A DNA stretch of 64,000 bases from Pelodictyon luteolum DSM 273 (GCF_000012485.1 NC_007512.1:1759501-1823500), one strand, 5' to 3'; counted from the stretch's first letter, positions 7,836 through 18,084 are shown. The notes: generated from the sequence alone by a model not told the origin. Numbers and translations are program-made.

Positions 7836-8334
7836 GGTATGCAGGTGTGATTTCCGGGTCAAAATGCCTGGCAAGCTTTACAAGCAGCTCCGAAAGGAGC
7901 ATCTGCTCATCTGCAGGCATTCGACCAAACGCACGCAGATAGGAATCGCGCATCAGTTCGGGCACCGAGTCGATAAGAGCCTGCCCGGCAGGAGTGATGC
8001 CGAGCAATACCTTCCGCTGATCCTCCAGCGAGCGTGAACGCGACACAAGCCCGCGAGCCTCAAGACGATCAAGAATGCCGTTCACCGTGCTGAGGCTGAG
8101 TTGCAGTTCGGCGGCAAGCAGCGAAAGGGTGTGCACACTCTCCTTTTGCAGGGTATGCAGGCAGAGCAGCTGTGGAGAGGTGATCTTCCACTCCCGGTGA
8201 AGCTTTCTGGAATGCACATCAAGAGCCCGTGTAATACGGCGCAGGGCATGGTACCCCCTTCCGTCGGACCCTTCCTCCGGCAACACGGCATGCTGCATCG
8301 TTCGGGGAAATCTGGTTATAAAAAACTTTCGCAT
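7786..8334 (-). CDS. MarR-family regulator, likely controls ablAB
   Basis: This 182-residue protein carries a MarR winged helix: a first helix around [18 protein letters not shown], the recognition region [24 protein letters not shown], and the wing [16 protein letters not shown]. The open frame extends to a TTG at 8358, but that codon lies just upstream of an inverted repeat that could be this protein's own operator, so I prefer the ATG at 8334. The gene overlaps the ablA start, suggesting one transcript and control of osmolyte synthesis. The ligand or signal is unknown; MarR proteins usually sense small molecules or oxidation, and a link to salt stress is inference from position. Confidence 0.85.
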   Translation of the reverse strand: MRKFFITRFPRTMQHAVLPEEGSDGRGYHALRRITRALDVHSRKLHREWKITSPQLLCLHTLQKESVHTLSLLAAELQLSLSTVNGILDRLEARGLVSRSRSLEDQRKVLLGITPAGQALIDSVPELMRDSYLRAFGRMPADEQMLLSELLVKLARHFDPEITPAYHDLITGPATDYPEDRP

Positions 8335-8348
8335 ACGATATTTTCGTA
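8334..8348. promoter_or_regulatory. Inverted repeat at the MarR gene start, candidate operator
   Basis: TACGA-TATTT-TCGTA is a 5-bp perfect inverted repeat with a 5-bp spacer, directly at the 5' end of the MarR gene. MarR regulators commonly bind such short palindromes in their own promoters. If it is an operator, translation should start at or after 8334. Confidence 0.4.
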
Positions 8349-8426
8349 CACGAAACAATTAGACACAACCTACACAATTCTGTCCAATAAAGCAATCCGG
8401 ACCGGTTCATACTGCTGAAAGGGCTT

Positions 8427-9560
8427 TCAGGGCTTGACCCACTGGCGGAGGCGGTGGGAAGTGGCGGCGGCGGCCAGAACCTTCTGGACGACGAGGCCGT
8501 CGGCGAACCCTGCAGCATCGGGGATGCGCACGTCCCCATTGCGGATGGCCTTGACGGCCCGGTGGGCGAGGAAAGCGAAGCCGACGGCGAAAATGCCGTG
8601 GACGGCCAGAGACGAGTGACGGATCTTCTCCTGCAGCACGAGTTCGTCCCAGGGCAGGATGGGCTCTACCAGTTTCCAGCGGGGGGCGTCAATGAGGCTG
8701 CGCCCGCTCTTTGCGCCACCAGTCTCTATCTCCCATAGACGGCCTGCACCATCAAGGCGGATGGACTTCAGGCTGCCGGATACTTCGAACGAGAACCAGG
8801 TGTATGAGCCGACTGTTGTGACCTGCATGAGTGAGGGGCAGTTGAGGGCAATGGAAGATGGGCCGAAGCGCATCATCATCGAAAAACTGTCGTCGGAGGT
8901 CACCTGACGCATTTTCCCATCGCGATCCGGCCGCTGGGGGATGCTGGTCGTGAGGTTGCAGGAAACTTCAGAAAGCTCCCCGATCAGAAAGCGGTTAAGG
9001 TCGACAAGATGCGAACCGATGGCACCGAGGGCTCCCCCGCCCCGTTCACGGTCGCTCCACCAGGTCCAGGGCTGGTCAGGCCGGTTGCGGCTTGAAAGGT
9101 TGACAATGGCGCGCACGTCGAAAACCTTTCCGATCTCACCGCTCTCGATCATCTGTTTCATGGTTCGGACCGCGGGGTGGAACCGGAGCTGGTGGTCAAG
9201 GAGAGCAAGGCCCGGTGCCGAAAGCGAAGCGTTGAACATCGATTCCGCCTCTGCGACATTGAGGGCGAAGGGCTTTTCACAGATGACGCTCGATCCGGCT
9301 TCCAGAAGCTCCGTCACCATATCGCGGTGAAGGAACGGAGGGGTAGTCACGCAGACCAGGTCGAGATGCCGGTCGAGCATCCCGCGCCAGTCCTCGAATC
9401 CTTCCGTGATGGCGAACGACTCCATGAACTTTGTACGGTGTTTTTCTGTGGGACTCGCCACAGCGGCAAGCACGACGTCATCCATCAGGGAAAACGCCGG
9501 TGCCTGGGCGATGCGCGCCCATCCACTTCCAAGAAAACCGATCCGTATCTCTTTTTTCAT
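8427..9560 (-). CDS. Gfo/Idh/MocA-family oxidoreductase
   Basis: This 377-residue NAD(P)-dependent dehydrogenase has an N-terminal Rossmann fold ([17 protein letters not shown], residues 7-23), the conserved C-E-K-P-F-A-L near 94-100, and a C-terminal alpha/beta domain with [10 protein letters not shown]. These mark the Gfo/Idh/MocA family, which mostly acts on sugars, inositols or related polyols. The substrate cannot be told from sequence. It starts just downstream of the hemN terminator and is followed after 92 bp by the MarR gene. It probably has its own promoter, though little space is available. Confidence 0.85.
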   Translation of the reverse strand: MKKEIRIGFLGSGWARIAQAPAFSLMDDVVLAAVASPTEKHRTKFMESFAITEGFEDWRGMLDRHLDLVCVTTPPFLHRDMVTELLEAGSSVICEKPFALNVAEAESMFNASLSAPGLALLDHQLRFHPAVRTMKQMIESGEIGKVFDVRAIVNLSSRNRPDQPWTWWSDRERGGGALGAIGSHLVDLNRFLIGELSEVSCNLTTSIPQRPDRDGKMRQVTSDDSFSMMMRFGPSSIALNCPSLMQVTTVGSYTWFSFEVSGSLKSIRLDGAGRLWEIETGGAKSGRSLIDAPRWKLVEPILPWDELVLQEKIRHSSLAVHGIFAVGFAFLAHRAVKAIRNGDVRIPDAAGFADGLVVQKVLAAAATSHRLRQWVKP

Positions 9561-9571
9561 CTTCAGGACAT

Positions 9572-9598
9572 AAAAAAAGGGTGACCTCGATCACCCTT
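9572..9598 (-). terminator. Rho-independent terminator of hemN
   Basis: Read on the minus strand, GGGTGA-tcgagg-TCACCC is followed by seven T residues. It lies 22 bp after the hemN stop and just before the next minus-strand gene. Confidence 0.85.
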
Positions 9599-9619
9599 CC
9601 GATATTGAGGCAGCCGCCC

Positions 9620-11044
9620 TCAGACGGCCTTCTGTTTCTGTTCCTTGGCAAGTCTGGCTTTTTCAATATAACCCTTCTGGATGTCGCGCGACACATTGTA
9701 GGCCTTTGACAGGCTGTCGGAACGCCAGAGCAGGGCATCGAACGCCATGCAGATGTTGCGGAGATAGGGAATGCCGGCGTCCGTCACCTTCACGCTGTTC
9801 TCTCCGAGGACGACCATGCCGTCATTCTCCATATCCTCGAGACGATAGCGGGCGACGTCGAGCTCTTCGGTGTAGAGTGCCGGATCAGCCCATGAGGTCT
9901 CCTGCTTGCACATGAGGTTGAGAATGTGGCGGCGGAGCACCAGATCCTCGGGGGTGAGCATATGGCCGCGGTGCAGCGGAAAGCGGCCTTCGTTGACCGC
10001 CTTGATGTAGGCGCCGTCAGTCCGCTCGTTCTGTGCGAATGCGTACCAGGTGTCGCTGATGGATGATGAGCCGAGCGCCAGCATCATCTGGGTGGTGTTT
10101 TCCGTGTAGCCCATGAAGTTCCGGTGCAGGGTGCCGTTCCTGGACGCCACATAGAGCGCATCGGTCTCGATGGCGAAATGATCCATGCCGATTTCGTGGT
10201 AGCCGATCGACTCGAGCATGGCACGGCCCTTGTCGTAGAGTTCCTGCTTTGCGTCGCCGACGGGGAGGTCCTCCTCCTTGAAGTTGCGCTGCCCTTCGTA
10301 CATGTGCGGGTTGTGGCCGTAGGCATAGAAGGCCAGACGGTCTGGACGGAGCTGCATAACCTTCTGGATGGTGTCGGTGATGGTGCCGAGGTTCTGCTTG
10401 GGAAGGCCGTAGACCAGATCGAAATTGACGGAAGTGAAGCCGATCTGGCGGGCAAGATCGACCTTTTCCTTTACCAGTTCAAACGACTGGGGACGGTTGA
10501 TCTCCTTCTGCACGATCGGGTCGAAGTCCTGGATACCGAAGCTCAGGCGGCGGAAGCCGACATTGTAGAGCGCAAGAAGATGCTCTTTCGTCGTTGAACG
10601 GGGGTTGGTCTCGAAGCTGAAGATGTAACCGTCCATGCGGTTCACATGCTTGTAGAGACCATCGATGAGCCTGGTGAGGTTTTCGGGGCTGAAGAAGGTC
10701 GGTGTACCGCCGCCGATATGCATTTCCTTGACGTTGAGGGTGCCGGGGAACACGTCGAGGTACATCTGCCACTCTTTCAGAAGGGCATCAAGGTACGGAC
10801 CCTCGAAAGAGTGGTCCTGAGTGCGGTGGGCGTTGCATCCGCAGAAATAACAATAGTTCTCGCAGTACGGAATGTGGATGTACATGCTGATGCCGGTGGT
10901 TTCATTGCTGTCGTTGAAACCCTTGACCATAGCCTCTTTCCACTGCTCCTGGGAGACGCCGTCGGTGCTCCATGAGGGAATGGTCGGATAGCTGGTGTAG
11001 CGTGGGCCGGGATTGCTGTACTTCTCTGCAAGATTGGTTGCCAT
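9620..11044 (-). CDS. hemN: Oxygen-independent coproporphyrinogen III oxidase
   Basis: HemN is a radical-SAM enzyme that decarboxylates coproporphyrinogen III to protoporphyrinogen IX without oxygen, a needed step for haem and chlorophyll in an anaerobe. The 474-residue product has [17 protein letters not shown] with the C-x3-C-x2-C cluster motif. It also has the family-specific RYTSYPTIP at the N-terminus, [16 protein letters not shown] and the C-terminal HemN domain. Length suits true HemN rather than the shorter HemW. I use the ATG at 11044, preceded by a GGAAG ribosome site, instead of an in-frame start 18 bp upstream. It diverges from purE. Confidence 0.93.
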   Translation of the reverse strand: MATNLAEKYSNPGPRYTSYPTIPSWSTDGVSQEQWKEAMVKGFNDSNETTGISMYIHIPYCENYCYFCGCNAHRTQDHSFEGPYLDALLKEWQMYLDVFPGTLNVKEMHIGGGTPTFFSPENLTRLIDGLYKHVNRMDGYIFSFETNPRSTTKEHLLALYNVGFRRLSFGIQDFDPIVQKEINRPQSFELVKEKVDLARQIGFTSVNFDLVYGLPKQNLGTITDTIQKVMQLRPDRLAFYAYGHNPHMYEGQRNFKEEDLPVGDAKQELYDKGRAMLESIGYHEIGMDHFAIETDALYVASRNGTLHRNFMGYTENTTQMMLALGSSSISDTWYAFAQNERTDGAYIKAVNEGRFPLHRGHMLTPEDLVLRRHILNLMCKQETSWADPALYTEELDVARYRLEDMENDGMVVLGENSVKVTDAGIPYLRNICMAFDALLWRSDSLSKAYNVSRDIQKGYIEKARLAKEQKQKAV

Positions 11045-11190
11045 TGCTGTCTTCCTCAACAAGTATTATTTTTATAAATTCAACATTCGCCAAAATACAT
11101 AAAACTCGGCAATTTCATAAATCCATCAGGCTCCAGGCTGCCCTCAGCCGGGCTGCCCCAAGCAGTCCCGCCTGCCATATTTATTCCATT

Positions 11191-11718
11191 ATGAACATAC
11201 AGGACAACGCTGGAACGATACCACAGGTCGGCATCATCATGGGCTCCGATTCGGATTTCGACATCATGAAGGAGGCGGTGAAGGTGCTTGAAGAGTTCGG
11301 GGTGCCTTCTGAAATCTCCGTCATTTCAGCCCACCGCACTCCGCGCGACCTTGAGGCGTACGCCTCGGGAGCACGGGCACGCGGACTCAAGGTCATAATC
11401 GCCGGTGCCGGCGGCGCGGCCCATCTGCCGGGTGTGACCGCCGCTTTGACCGAACTGCCTGTCGTCGGCGTACCCATATTCAATCAAAAGCTCAGCGGAC
11501 AGGATGCGCTCTACGCTATCGTACAGATGCCTGCCGGCATTCCGGTGGCGACCGTCGGCATAGACAACGCCCGAAACGCAGCACTCCTTGCCGTGCAGAT
11601 CCTTGCGATTTCCGACACCGAACTGATGCAGGCTCTCACGGCCTTCCGCCTGAAACTTGCGGATGCATCGCGCCAGAAAACCGGAAAAATCCGCCAGCGG
11701 CTGCATGAAAACAACTGA
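11191..11718 (+). CDS. purE: N5-carboxyaminoimidazole ribonucleotide mutase
   Basis: PurE rearranges N5-CAIR to CAIR in purine synthesis. The 175-residue product has the class I signature [13 protein letters not shown] near the N-terminus, the active-site SAHRTP, and [14 protein letters not shown]. The open frame runs further upstream, but family homology begins at MNIQDNAG, so 11191 is the start. Its stop overlaps the start of the cupin gene by 14 bp. No purK is visible here. Confidence 0.93.
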   Translation: MNIQDNAGTIPQVGIIMGSDSDFDIMKEAVKVLEEFGVPSEISVISAHRTPRDLEAYASGARARGLKVIIAGAGGAAHLPGVTAALTELPVVGVPIFNQKLSGQDALYAIVQMPAGIPVATVGIDNARNAALLAVQILAISDTELMQALTAFRLKLADASRQKTGKIRQRLHENN

Positions 11719-12199
11719 ATTCTGGATCCGGCACCTCGGGCTCGAGCGCCATCCCGAAGGAGGCTGGTACAGGGAGACCTGGCGAACCACCCGATCCGTT
11801 CCTTTCACCGGGGAAAGCCCGTTCGGCGGCGACCGGTCCTTTGCGACCGCCATCCATTACCTGCTCGAGGGTACGGAGCGTTCACGGCTCCACAGGATCC
11901 ACTCCGACGAACTCTGGCTGTGGCACGCAGGCTCGGCCCTCAGGGTGGATGCATTCGGCAGTGGCCACACAGCCTTCGTCCTCGGACCGGAACCCGAAAA
12001 CGGAGAGTGCCTGCAGGGGGTGGTGCCGGCCGGGTGCTGGTTCGGAGCCTCGCTTGAGGATTGTGCGCCTCAGAACTATGCGTTGGTCAGCTGCGTGGTG
12101 GCACCGGGATTCGACTTCAGGGACTTTACATTCGCCCGGAAAGAGGATCTCCTCGTGCAGTACCCCCAGCATCGCGGCATCATTGAAAAGCTCACTTGA
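11705..12199 (+). CDS. Cupin_5 (DUF985) family protein
   Basis: This 164-residue protein shows the DUF985 pattern: [18 protein letters not shown] at the start, [34 protein letters not shown] in the middle and [12 protein letters not shown] near the end. The fold is a small beta-barrel cupin; the His residues after LHRIHSDE are likely metal ligands. No specific function is established for the family. It overlaps purE by 14 bp, so the two are co-translated, but a role in purine metabolism does not follow. Confidence 0.82.
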   Translation: MKTTEFWIRHLGLERHPEGGWYRETWRTTRSVPFTGESPFGGDRSFATAIHYLLEGTERSRLHRIHSDELWLWHAGSALRVDAFGSGHTAFVLGPEPENGECLQGVVPAGCWFGASLEDCAPQNYALVSCVVAPGFDFRDFTFARKEDLLVQYPQHRGIIEKLT

Positions 12200-12326
12200 A
12201 TATTCTTATATTCACTCGGGATTTTCCATCTTTTTTTTACCTTACGGCACGTTACGGCATTATTGCCACCAGGCGCCCCATAGAGCATGGTGAAGAGAGG
12301 GTTTCCATGAAAAGACAAACAGAACC

Positions 12327-13616
12327 ATGAAAAAGAGAGTTGTTATCGTTGGCGGAGGATTCACGGGCATGAATGCCGCGCGAGTCCTCGGCAATAGAGC
12401 AGATGTCGAAGTTACCTTGATCGACAGGCGGAACTACCATCTTTTCCAGCCGCTCCTCTATCAGGTCGCCATGTCGGCGCTTGATGAGGGGGACATCGCC
12501 GCCCCGCTGCGCAACATGCTCTCCATATACAATAACATCACCGTTTACAAGGGCATCGTAGAGCGCGTCGATACTGAAAACCACACCATCCACACCGACT
12601 TCGGACCGGTGGAGTATGACTATCTGATCCTCGCCTGCGGAGTACGCCACCACTATTTCGGCAACAACCAGTGGGAGGAGAACGCGCCCGGCCTGAAAAC
12701 ACTCTCCCAGGCAAAGGAAATCCGCCGCCGCGTGCTGGAGGCCTACGAGGCTGCCGAGCGCAGCAACGACCCTGTCGAGCGCAAGAAGCTGCTCACATTC
12801 GTCATCGTCGGCGGCGGGCCAACCGGCGTGGAACTTGCCGGCTCGATCGGCGAGATGAGCCGCTACACCCTCTCGAAACTCTACCACCAGATCGACCCGA
12901 AACTAACCCGTATCTTCATCGTCGAAGCCGCGCCGAGGATCCTCGGATCGTTCTCCCCGGAACTGGCCAGCAAGGCAACCCGCTCCCTAGAGCAGCTCGG
13001 CGTGCAGGTCTGGACCAGCAGCATGGTGAACGATGTCGATGAAAACGGCGTGCAGATCGGCAACGAGCGGATCGAGGCGGCAACCGTACTCTGGGCTGCC
13101 GGCGTCACAGCCATCCGCATCGGCGACAACTTCGGCGCCGAAACCGACCGGATCGGCAGAATCGTGGTCGAAGGCGACCTTTCGGTCCCCGGTCATCCGG
13201 AAATCTTCGTCGGCGGCGACCAGGCCTGCCTCTTCAACAGCGAAGGCAAACCCCTTCCCGGTATGGCTCCGGTCGCACTGCAGGAAGGCAATTTCATCGG
13301 CAAAACCATCATACGCGACCTTAAAGGAAAGGTAAGGAAGCCCTTCCAGTACAAGGACAAGGGACAGATGGCCACCATCGGCAGGAACAGGGCGATTGTC
13401 GAGATCGGCAACATCAAGTTCGACGGTACCCCTGCATGGTTCACATGGCTTCTGGTCCACATCTACTACCTCACCAGCTTCAAGCACCGGGTATTCGTGC
13501 TGATGCAGTGGGGTTGGTCCTACTTCACCTTCGGCTTCGGCGCCCGCCTCATCGTAAACCGCGAATGGCGGTTTTACCCTGAAGCCGGCCCCAGCAGGAA
13601 AGAACCCGCTCCGTGA
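12327..13616 (+). CDS. ndh: Type II NADH dehydrogenase (NDH-2 family)
   Basis: This 429-residue flavoprotein belongs to the two-dinucleotide-binding pyridine nucleotide-disulfide oxidoreductase fold. FAD binds at VVIVGGGFTGMNAAR (residues 4-18) and NAD(P)H at VIVGGGPTGVELAG (about 158-171). NYHLFQPLLYQVA and the conserved D-Q-A (GGDQACL) are typical of NDH-2, which passes electrons from NADH to quinone without pumping protons. The C-terminal segment (FTWLLVHIYYLTSFKHRVFV) is the usual membrane-associating helix. The stop overlaps the GTG start of a small membrane protein, which may help anchor it. In an anaerobic phototroph, electron flow to or from quinone or ferredoxin is possible; the substrate is not proven. 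Confidence 0.85.
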   Translation: MKKRVVIVGGGFTGMNAARVLGNRADVEVTLIDRRNYHLFQPLLYQVAMSALDEGDIAAPLRNMLSIYNNITVYKGIVERVDTENHTIHTDFGPVEYDYLILACGVRHHYFGNNQWEENAPGLKTLSQAKEIRRRVLEAYEAAERSNDPVERKKLLTFVIVGGGPTGVELAGSIGEMSRYTLSKLYHQIDPKLTRIFIVEAAPRILGSFSPELASKATRSLEQLGVQVWTSSMVNDVDENGVQIGNERIEAATVLWAAGVTAIRIGDNFGAETDRIGRIVVEGDLSVPGHPEIFVGGDQACLFNSEGKPLPGMAPVALQEGNFIGKTIIRDLKGKVRKPFQYKDKGQMATIGRNRAIVEIGNIKFDGTPAWFTWLLVHIYYLTSFKHRVFVLMQWGWSYFTFGFGARLIVNREWRFYPEAGPSRKEPAP

Positions 13617-13825
13617 AGCGGAAACACTCCGCAGCAGCCATTGCCGGATTTCTGACCGGCACGGCATTTCTCGGGCTCGCCATATGGTTAAGTTTTGCCA
13701 TGGCGGGAGTTGCCGGCAATCATGAGGAGGATCTCCGCCTCTACTCCCTCCTCACAGGATCATACGGGGCATGGCGGATCTTTCGTTCCTGGATGCTGTG
13801 GAACGGGGCCCAAGAAAATGCTTGA
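13613..13825 (+). CDS. Small membrane protein coupled to ndh
   Basis: This 70-residue protein is not recognised. It starts with a GTG that overlaps the ndh stop (GTGA). It has a basic N-terminus (MKRKHS), one hydrophobic helix (about residues 9-31) and a polar C-terminus with [17 protein letters not shown]. Coupling to ndh suggests a membrane partner or assembly factor for the dehydrogenase, which is only inference. Confidence 0.6.
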   Translation: MKRKHSAAAIAGFLTGTAFLGLAIWLSFAMAGVAGNHEEDLRLYSLLTGSYGAWRIFRSWMLWNGAQENA

Positions 13826-13893
13826 AAGCATCACGATTCATCACTATACTTCCAGCCGAACCCTCACCATCCCATTGCAGCCAACGAACCAGC

Positions 13894-15099
13894 ATGAACA
13901 CACTGCCAGTCAACCGCGAAACCGAAGAGCAGCTTTTTTTTCACAACTACTCCCGCCTCCCCATTGCCGTCACGCATGGTGAAGGCGCCTGGCTGGTGGC
14001 GGATGACGGCACCCGCTACCTCGACATGATTGCCGGCATCGGCGTCAACGCGCTCGGCTACGGTGACCAGCGCCTGGAACAGGCCATCACCATGCAGGCC
14101 TCGAAGCTCATCCACGCCTCGAACCTCTTCATGATGCGCCCCCAGTTCGAACTGGCCGCAAAACTCCTGCAGCTCTCAGGCCTCTCAAAGATCTTTTTCG
14201 CCAACAGCGGTACGGAAGCCGTTGAGGCGGCGATCAAAATGGCACGCAAATGGGCCGCCGACAACGGGAACGGAGAGAAGAACGAGGTGCTCTCGTTGAG
14301 CAACTGCTTCCATGGCAGGACCTACGGGGCGATGTCGCTGACGGCCAAGCCCCAGTATGTTGAAGGGTTCCACCCCCTGCTTCCTGCCCTTGGCATGATC
14401 GAGTTCAACGATATGGAAGACCTCGAGCTGAGGGTGTCCGGGAAAACTGCCGCGGTCTTCATCGAAGCCGTTCAGGGAGAAGGCGGCATCCACAGGGTAT
14501 CGAAAGCCTTCAGCGACCGTTTGATGGCGCTGCGCGAACAGTACGGGTTCCTTATCGTGGCCGATGAAATCCAGGCCGGGTGCGGACGTACCGGAACATT
14601 CTTCAGCTATGAGCAGCTGGGCCTCGAGCCTGACCTCGTCTGCCTTGCAAAACCGCTCGGCGGCGGGCTTCCGCTTTCAGCCGTCATCGGCAGCGAGAAA
14701 GTTGCCGGCGTGCTGACCTACGGAAGCCACGGAACAACATTCGGCGGCAACCCGGTCGCCTGCGCGGCAGGGCTTGCCATGATAGAGGCGATCGAGAGCG
14801 ATAAACTGATGGAGCGCGCCACCCAAACCGGGGCGTTCTTCCAGGAAGAACTCTCGAAGCTTGCCCTTCGCCATTCCGCCATCACCGACATCCGCCAGTA
14901 CGGCCTGATGATCGGCATCACCGTCGAGCGGGAGGCGAAGTACTATGTGGAACGTGCCCTCCAGCGGAAGGTCATCATGAACGCAACCAGCCGGAATGTC
15001 ATCCGCCTGCTTCCGCCACTCGTCATCGGACGGGAGGAAGCCCAATACTGCATCAATGTGCTCGATGAAATCCTCACCGAAGAAAAAGCAGGCGCCTGA
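13894..15099 (+). CDS. argD: Acetylornithine/ornithine-type aminotransferase
   Basis: This class III PLP aminotransferase of 401 residues shows [50 protein letters not shown] and the PLP-lysine segment [16 protein letters not shown], then [16 protein letters not shown]. Length and motifs match ArgD (arginine synthesis), which may also serve as succinyldiaminopimelate aminotransferase. The start at MNTLPVN avoids a longer open frame overlapping the small membrane protein. The next gene starts inside its end. Confidence 0.88.
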   Translation: MNTLPVNRETEEQLFFHNYSRLPIAVTHGEGAWLVADDGTRYLDMIAGIGVNALGYGDQRLEQAITMQASKLIHASNLFMMRPQFELAAKLLQLSGLSKIFFANSGTEAVEAAIKMARKWAADNGNGEKNEVLSLSNCFHGRTYGAMSLTAKPQYVEGFHPLLPALGMIEFNDMEDLELRVSGKTAAVFIEAVQGEGGIHRVSKAFSDRLMALREQYGFLIVADEIQAGCGRTGTFFSYEQLGLEPDLVCLAKPLGGGLPLSAVIGSEKVAGVLTYGSHGTTFGGNPVACAAGLAMIEAIESDKLMERATQTGAFFQEELSKLALRHSAITDIRQYGLMIGITVEREAKYYVERALQRKVIMNATSRNVIRLLPPLVIGREEAQYCINVLDEILTEEKAGA

Positions 15100-15325
15100 A
15101 CCCGGAGTGCGCCCGACCCCGAAAGGGGCATCGTCGATGCCCCTCGGCAGGACAAACTACCTGACGATAGCTACGGGTGCGGCAGTCATTGCCGCAAGCT
15201 TCTGGGGCATGGCGATTGAACGCCAGGTCGACGGATTCTTCGCTCTCAACATAGCCCCGTTCCTCCTCATCGGCGCTTACGCCACCGTAGCCGTCGGCAT
15301 CCTCATCCGACCACGGAAACACTGA
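15065..15325 (+). CDS. Two-helix small membrane protein, DUF3098-like
   Basis: This 86-residue protein has a polar, Lys/Pro-rich N-terminus (about 27 residues), then two hydrophobic helices (about 31-50 and 58-80) joined by a short polar turn, and a basic end RPRKH. The pattern, with G-R-T-N-Y before helix 1, resembles DUF3098 proteins of the Bacteroidetes/Chlorobi group. No function is known. It overlaps argD by 35 bp and should be on the same transcript. Confidence 0.6.
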   Translation: MKSSPKKKQAPEPGVRPTPKGASSMPLGRTNYLTIATGAAVIAASFWGMAIERQVDGFFALNIAPFLLIGAYATVAVGILIRPRKH

Positions 15326-15382
15326 ATCCGTTTCCAGCTTCCTTCTGCCTGAACACTCAAGGACTGCCCCCCCTGAACCGCC

Positions 15383-15405
15383 AAAAAGCGCCCTCAAGGG
15401 GGCGC
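15383..15405 (-). terminator. Terminator of the exbB-exbD-tonB operon
   Basis: On the minus strand a GCGCCC/GGGCGC hairpin with a short loop is followed by TTTTT. It lies 44 bp after the tonB stop. Confidence 0.7.
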
Positions 15406-15448
15406 CCATACTGTTGTATTACAAGCAGCGGAATACGACCGGGAACCC

Positions 15449-16240
15449 TCAGTTGATCTGGAACCGGATCGGTACGGTGAACCATACCTTGATGGCACGC
15501 CCGTTCTGTATTCCGGGAAAGTATTTCGACTCCATGACGGATCTCACGGCGACATCGTCGAAGACGGTGCAGTCAGCCGGAATGCGCTTCATCACCACCG
15601 CACGCATCGGCCTTCCGTCCTCACCGATGAGGACGCTGACGAACACCTTCCCCTCGATACCGGCGATACGGGCCATCTCAGGATAGTGCGGTTTTCTCTG
15701 GTCGAGGAACCCGGGCATTTTCTCGCAGGGGATAAATACCGGACCACCCTCTCCGCTGCCGTCGACACGCTCGGTCTGGATAGCCTGGCGAAGCTCCTTC
15801 TGGGTCGCGATGGTCTGTTCGGCCGGCACCTCGTTCTCCTTGACCTTTTTGATCTTTCCGACATTCGGCGCAACCGCAGCGGGAACAGAGGGAACGGCCG
15901 GAGCCGGAGGCGGAGCGGCAAGAGGGGGAGGCGGCGGAAGCTGTGTGACGCTGGTGACCACTTCATAGCACTGGAGCATCCGGCCTGAGTCAGCAGAACC
16001 GCCGAAAAGAGACATAATTCTTCCCCAGTTGGCTGCGGCTACCCAGAAAAGGAAAAGGAGCATGACTGCGGCAATCACCCCGTGACTGAGGAAGATATGC
16101 GCCTGACGCCGGAGTGAAAGGTTGCCGTACCAGATTCCGCGAAGACGGTCGGTATCGAGGAACTCTTCGCTGAAAGACCAGCGCGATGCCTTCGTTTCGG
16201 CATCGATTTCACTGTGTATTTTCTTGAGATTTGACTGCAC
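15449..16240 (-). CDS. tonB: TonB energy-transducing protein
   Basis: TonB carries energy from the ExbB/ExbD proton channel to outer-membrane receptors. This 263-residue protein has a cytoplasmic N-terminus of about 45 residues, longer than usual, then a membrane helix (about 50-70). A proline-rich spacer ([20 protein letters not shown]) follows, and the C-terminal TonB domain begins around [24 protein letters not shown]. It has a GTG start, and no better start exists before the membrane helix. It is the last gene after exbB and two exbD genes. Iron complexes or cobalamin are plausible cargos, but no receptor gene lies in this window. Confidence 0.9.
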   Translation of the reverse strand: MQSNLKKIHSEIDAETKASRWSFSEEFLDTDRLRGIWYGNLSLRRQAHIFLSHGVIAAVMLLFLFWVAAANWGRIMSLFGGSADSGRMLQCYEVVTSVTQLPPPPPLAAPPPAPAVPSVPAAVAPNVGKIKKVKENEVPAEQTIATQKELRQAIQTERVDGSGEGGPVFIPCEKMPGFLDQRKPHYPEMARIAGIEGKVFVSVLIGEDGRPMRAVVMKRIPADCTVFDDVAVRSVMESKYFPGIQNGRAIKVWFTVPIRFQIN

Positions 16241-16271
16241 GGGACAAGCGTTCGGTTCAGTAATGCTCCGC

Positions 16272-16796
16272 CTATACGGATTTCTTTATCTCCAGATCGT
16301 CCTGGGGGGTGTAATCGTCAAGACTGAACCGGTCAATTTTCATCATGTTCAGTTCGTCGATTATGTCGACAAGCTGCTTGTATTTGGCTTTCTGGCCGAT
16401 CTTGACAACGATCACCAGCTTGCTGTTCGAAAGGGACTGCTGGCGAAGCAGACTGCGCATATCTCCGCTGAGTGCCTTTCTGCCTTTATCTCCGGGCTCA
16501 TAGAGCGGAATGCGCCGGGGGGCAAGGTCCCCGAGGGAACAGTAGGCCATGCCGTCTCCCGGTATGCGGAGCGTCAGTATGTTGGATCCGGCTACTTTCA
16601 CCTCGCCCTGTTCAGGCGGGATGTTGATCTCCATGGTGTTGGATTTCGAAAACGTGGTCGTCAGCATGAAGAAGGTGAGGAGCAGGAACGCCACATCCAC
16701 CATCGGGGTCATGTCGAGACGAAACCCGATACGCTTCCGCTGATGACCCTTCGCCTTCGTGCCGCGGCGTTCGCCCGGAGTGTCTACCATGCCCAT
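16272..16796 (-). CDS. exbD: ExbD-type biopolymer transport protein (second copy)
   Basis: This 174-residue ExbD has an N-terminal basic stretch, one membrane helix with the proton-carrying Asp in [20 protein letters not shown], and a periplasmic domain ending in a KIDRFSLDD segment. It is a paralogue of the upstream ExbD: the helix is nearly identical and the periplasmic domains differ. The start is 16796 or 16790 (two Met codons), right at the end of the first exbD. Two ExbD paralogues in tandem suggest a hetero-oligomeric stator. Confidence 0.88.
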   Translation of the reverse strand: MGMVDTPGERRGTKAKGHQRKRIGFRLDMTPMVDVAFLLLTFFMLTTTFSKSNTMEINIPPEQGEVKVAGSNILTLRIPGDGMAYCSLGDLAPRRIPLYEPGDKGRKALSGDMRSLLRQQSLSNSKLVIVVKIGQKAKYKQLVDIIDELNMMKIDRFSLDDYTPQDDLEIKKSV

Positions 16797-16797
16797 A

Positions 16798-17331
16798 CTA
16801 ACGGCTCTCCTTTTCAAGAACGGTGACGAGATTGAAGGTGAGGAGGTTCGCCTTCTTGTACACCTTGATGACATGGTCGACCGCCTCGAACCCGGCGCCG
16901 CCGTCGGCCCTGACAACAGGGCGGAGCCGCTGGTCGGCAAAACGCGCCATCACGACGAACCGGTCGAGCTCAGAGCGTTCCACAGGAAATGTTTCAGCAA
17001 GGCGGAAGCTTTTCAGCGAATCCGCGACAGCTGCCGGCGACATGCCTGTGGCCTCGAGCTTAGGAAGGATGACTGCATTGAAAAGACGTTCACGTGTCGA
17101 CTGGGAGGAAACGCCCATGAAAAAGTCATCGTCTCCGCTGACCGTAACCGTGAGGACTTCCGACTCAGGGAGCTTCTTCTCGGAATGCGATGAGGGAAGA
17201 TCTATCACCACAGGCTCCGGCGGACGGAACTTGGTGGTGAGCATGAAAAAAGTCAACAGCAGGAATGCGACATCCACCATGGGGGTCATGTCAAGCCGGA
17301 AGCCTACCCGTTTTGCCTTTATTCTCGACAT
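16798..17331 (-). CDS. exbD: ExbD-type biopolymer transport protein (first copy)
   Basis: This 177-residue ExbD begins [33 protein letters not shown], which holds the membrane helix and the key Asp of D-V-A-F. The periplasmic part is longer and more acidic than that of the second copy and includes [16 protein letters not shown]. It starts 6 bp after exbB and ends a base or two from the second exbD, so the genes form one operon. Confidence 0.9.
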   Translation of the reverse strand: MSRIKAKRVGFRLDMTPMVDVAFLLLTFFMLTTKFRPPEPVVIDLPSSHSEKKLPESEVLTVTVSGDDDFFMGVSSQSTRERLFNAVILPKLEATGMSPAAVADSLKSFRLAETFPVERSELDRFVVMARFADQRLRPVVRADGGAGFEAVDHVIKVYKKANLLTFNLVTVLEKESR

Positions 17332-17337
17332 CTGGCG

Positions 17338-18084
17338 TTACCGGCTGGATCCGGTTCCAAGGGTCTGGATGATGTAGAAAGCCGCTTCATCGATCATGTA
17401 GCTGAAGCGGTCAACCCTGGTGGTGAAGATGTTGTATGCCACGATTCCTAGGATCCCGCCGACGATGCCGAGCGCCGTATTGAAGAGCGCCTCGGAAATA
17501 CCGAGCGAAAGCTGCACCGCATCAGGCGCACCGCTCGTCGCCATGGCCTGGAATGCCCGGATCATACCCATTGTGGTGCCGAGCAGTCCGACCATGGTGG
17601 AAATGGAGGCGATGGTCGAAATGGCGACAAGGTTCTTCTCAAGAAGCGGCATCTCCATCGTGGAGGCTTCTTCGACGGCCTTCTCCATCTCGCTGATCTT
17701 TTTGTCACGGTCGGTCACATTGAAGGCCGCCAGCTGGGTGTAACGATCAAGAACCGAACGCAGCACTGCGCCAAGCGAACTCTGATGGTCATCGCACCGG
17801 GCGATGGCGCCCTGGATGTCACCACTGTTGATGTCCTGCTTGATCCCCTGGACAAACTCCGGGATGTTTCCCTTGCCGGCAGCCTTGTTGAGGGCGATGA
17901 TGCGTTCAACCGTATAGGCGATGACCATGAGGATCAGGGCCATCAGGACCGACACCACCGGGCCGCCCTTCCAGACAGCGTGGAACATGGAATCGGGAGG
18001 GGTCGTTCCCATCCAGAGATAAAAAAGGAGAGAAACGACGTAGGCGGCCGCAATGAGCAGGCCGGTGAAGAGTCCCTGTTTCAT
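17338..18084 (-). CDS. exbB: ExbB/TolQ proton channel protein
   Basis: This 248-residue MotA/TolQ/ExbB channel protein has a first membrane helix at about 8-26 and another at about 42-62. A cytoplasmic loop follows, and two further helices around ISTIASISTMVGLLGTTMGMIRAF and ISEALFNTALGIVGGILGIVAYNIF carry the conserved Thr/Gly pattern. It is first of the exbB-exbD-exbD-tonB operon. Its promoter should lie in the 158-bp spacer shared with dnaG, where TATAGC precedes the gene at roughly the right place. Confidence 0.92.
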   Translation of the reverse strand: MKQGLFTGLLIAAAYVVSLLFYLWMGTTPPDSMFHAVWKGGPVVSVLMALILMVIAYTVERIIALNKAAGKGNIPEFVQGIKQDINSGDIQGAIARCDDHQSSLGAVLRSVLDRYTQLAAFNVTDRDKKISEMEKAVEEASTMEMPLLEKNLVAISTIASISTMVGLLGTTMGMIRAFQAMATSGAPDAVQLSLGISEALFNTALGIVGGILGIVAYNIFTTRVDRFSYMIDEAAFYIIQTLGTGSSR

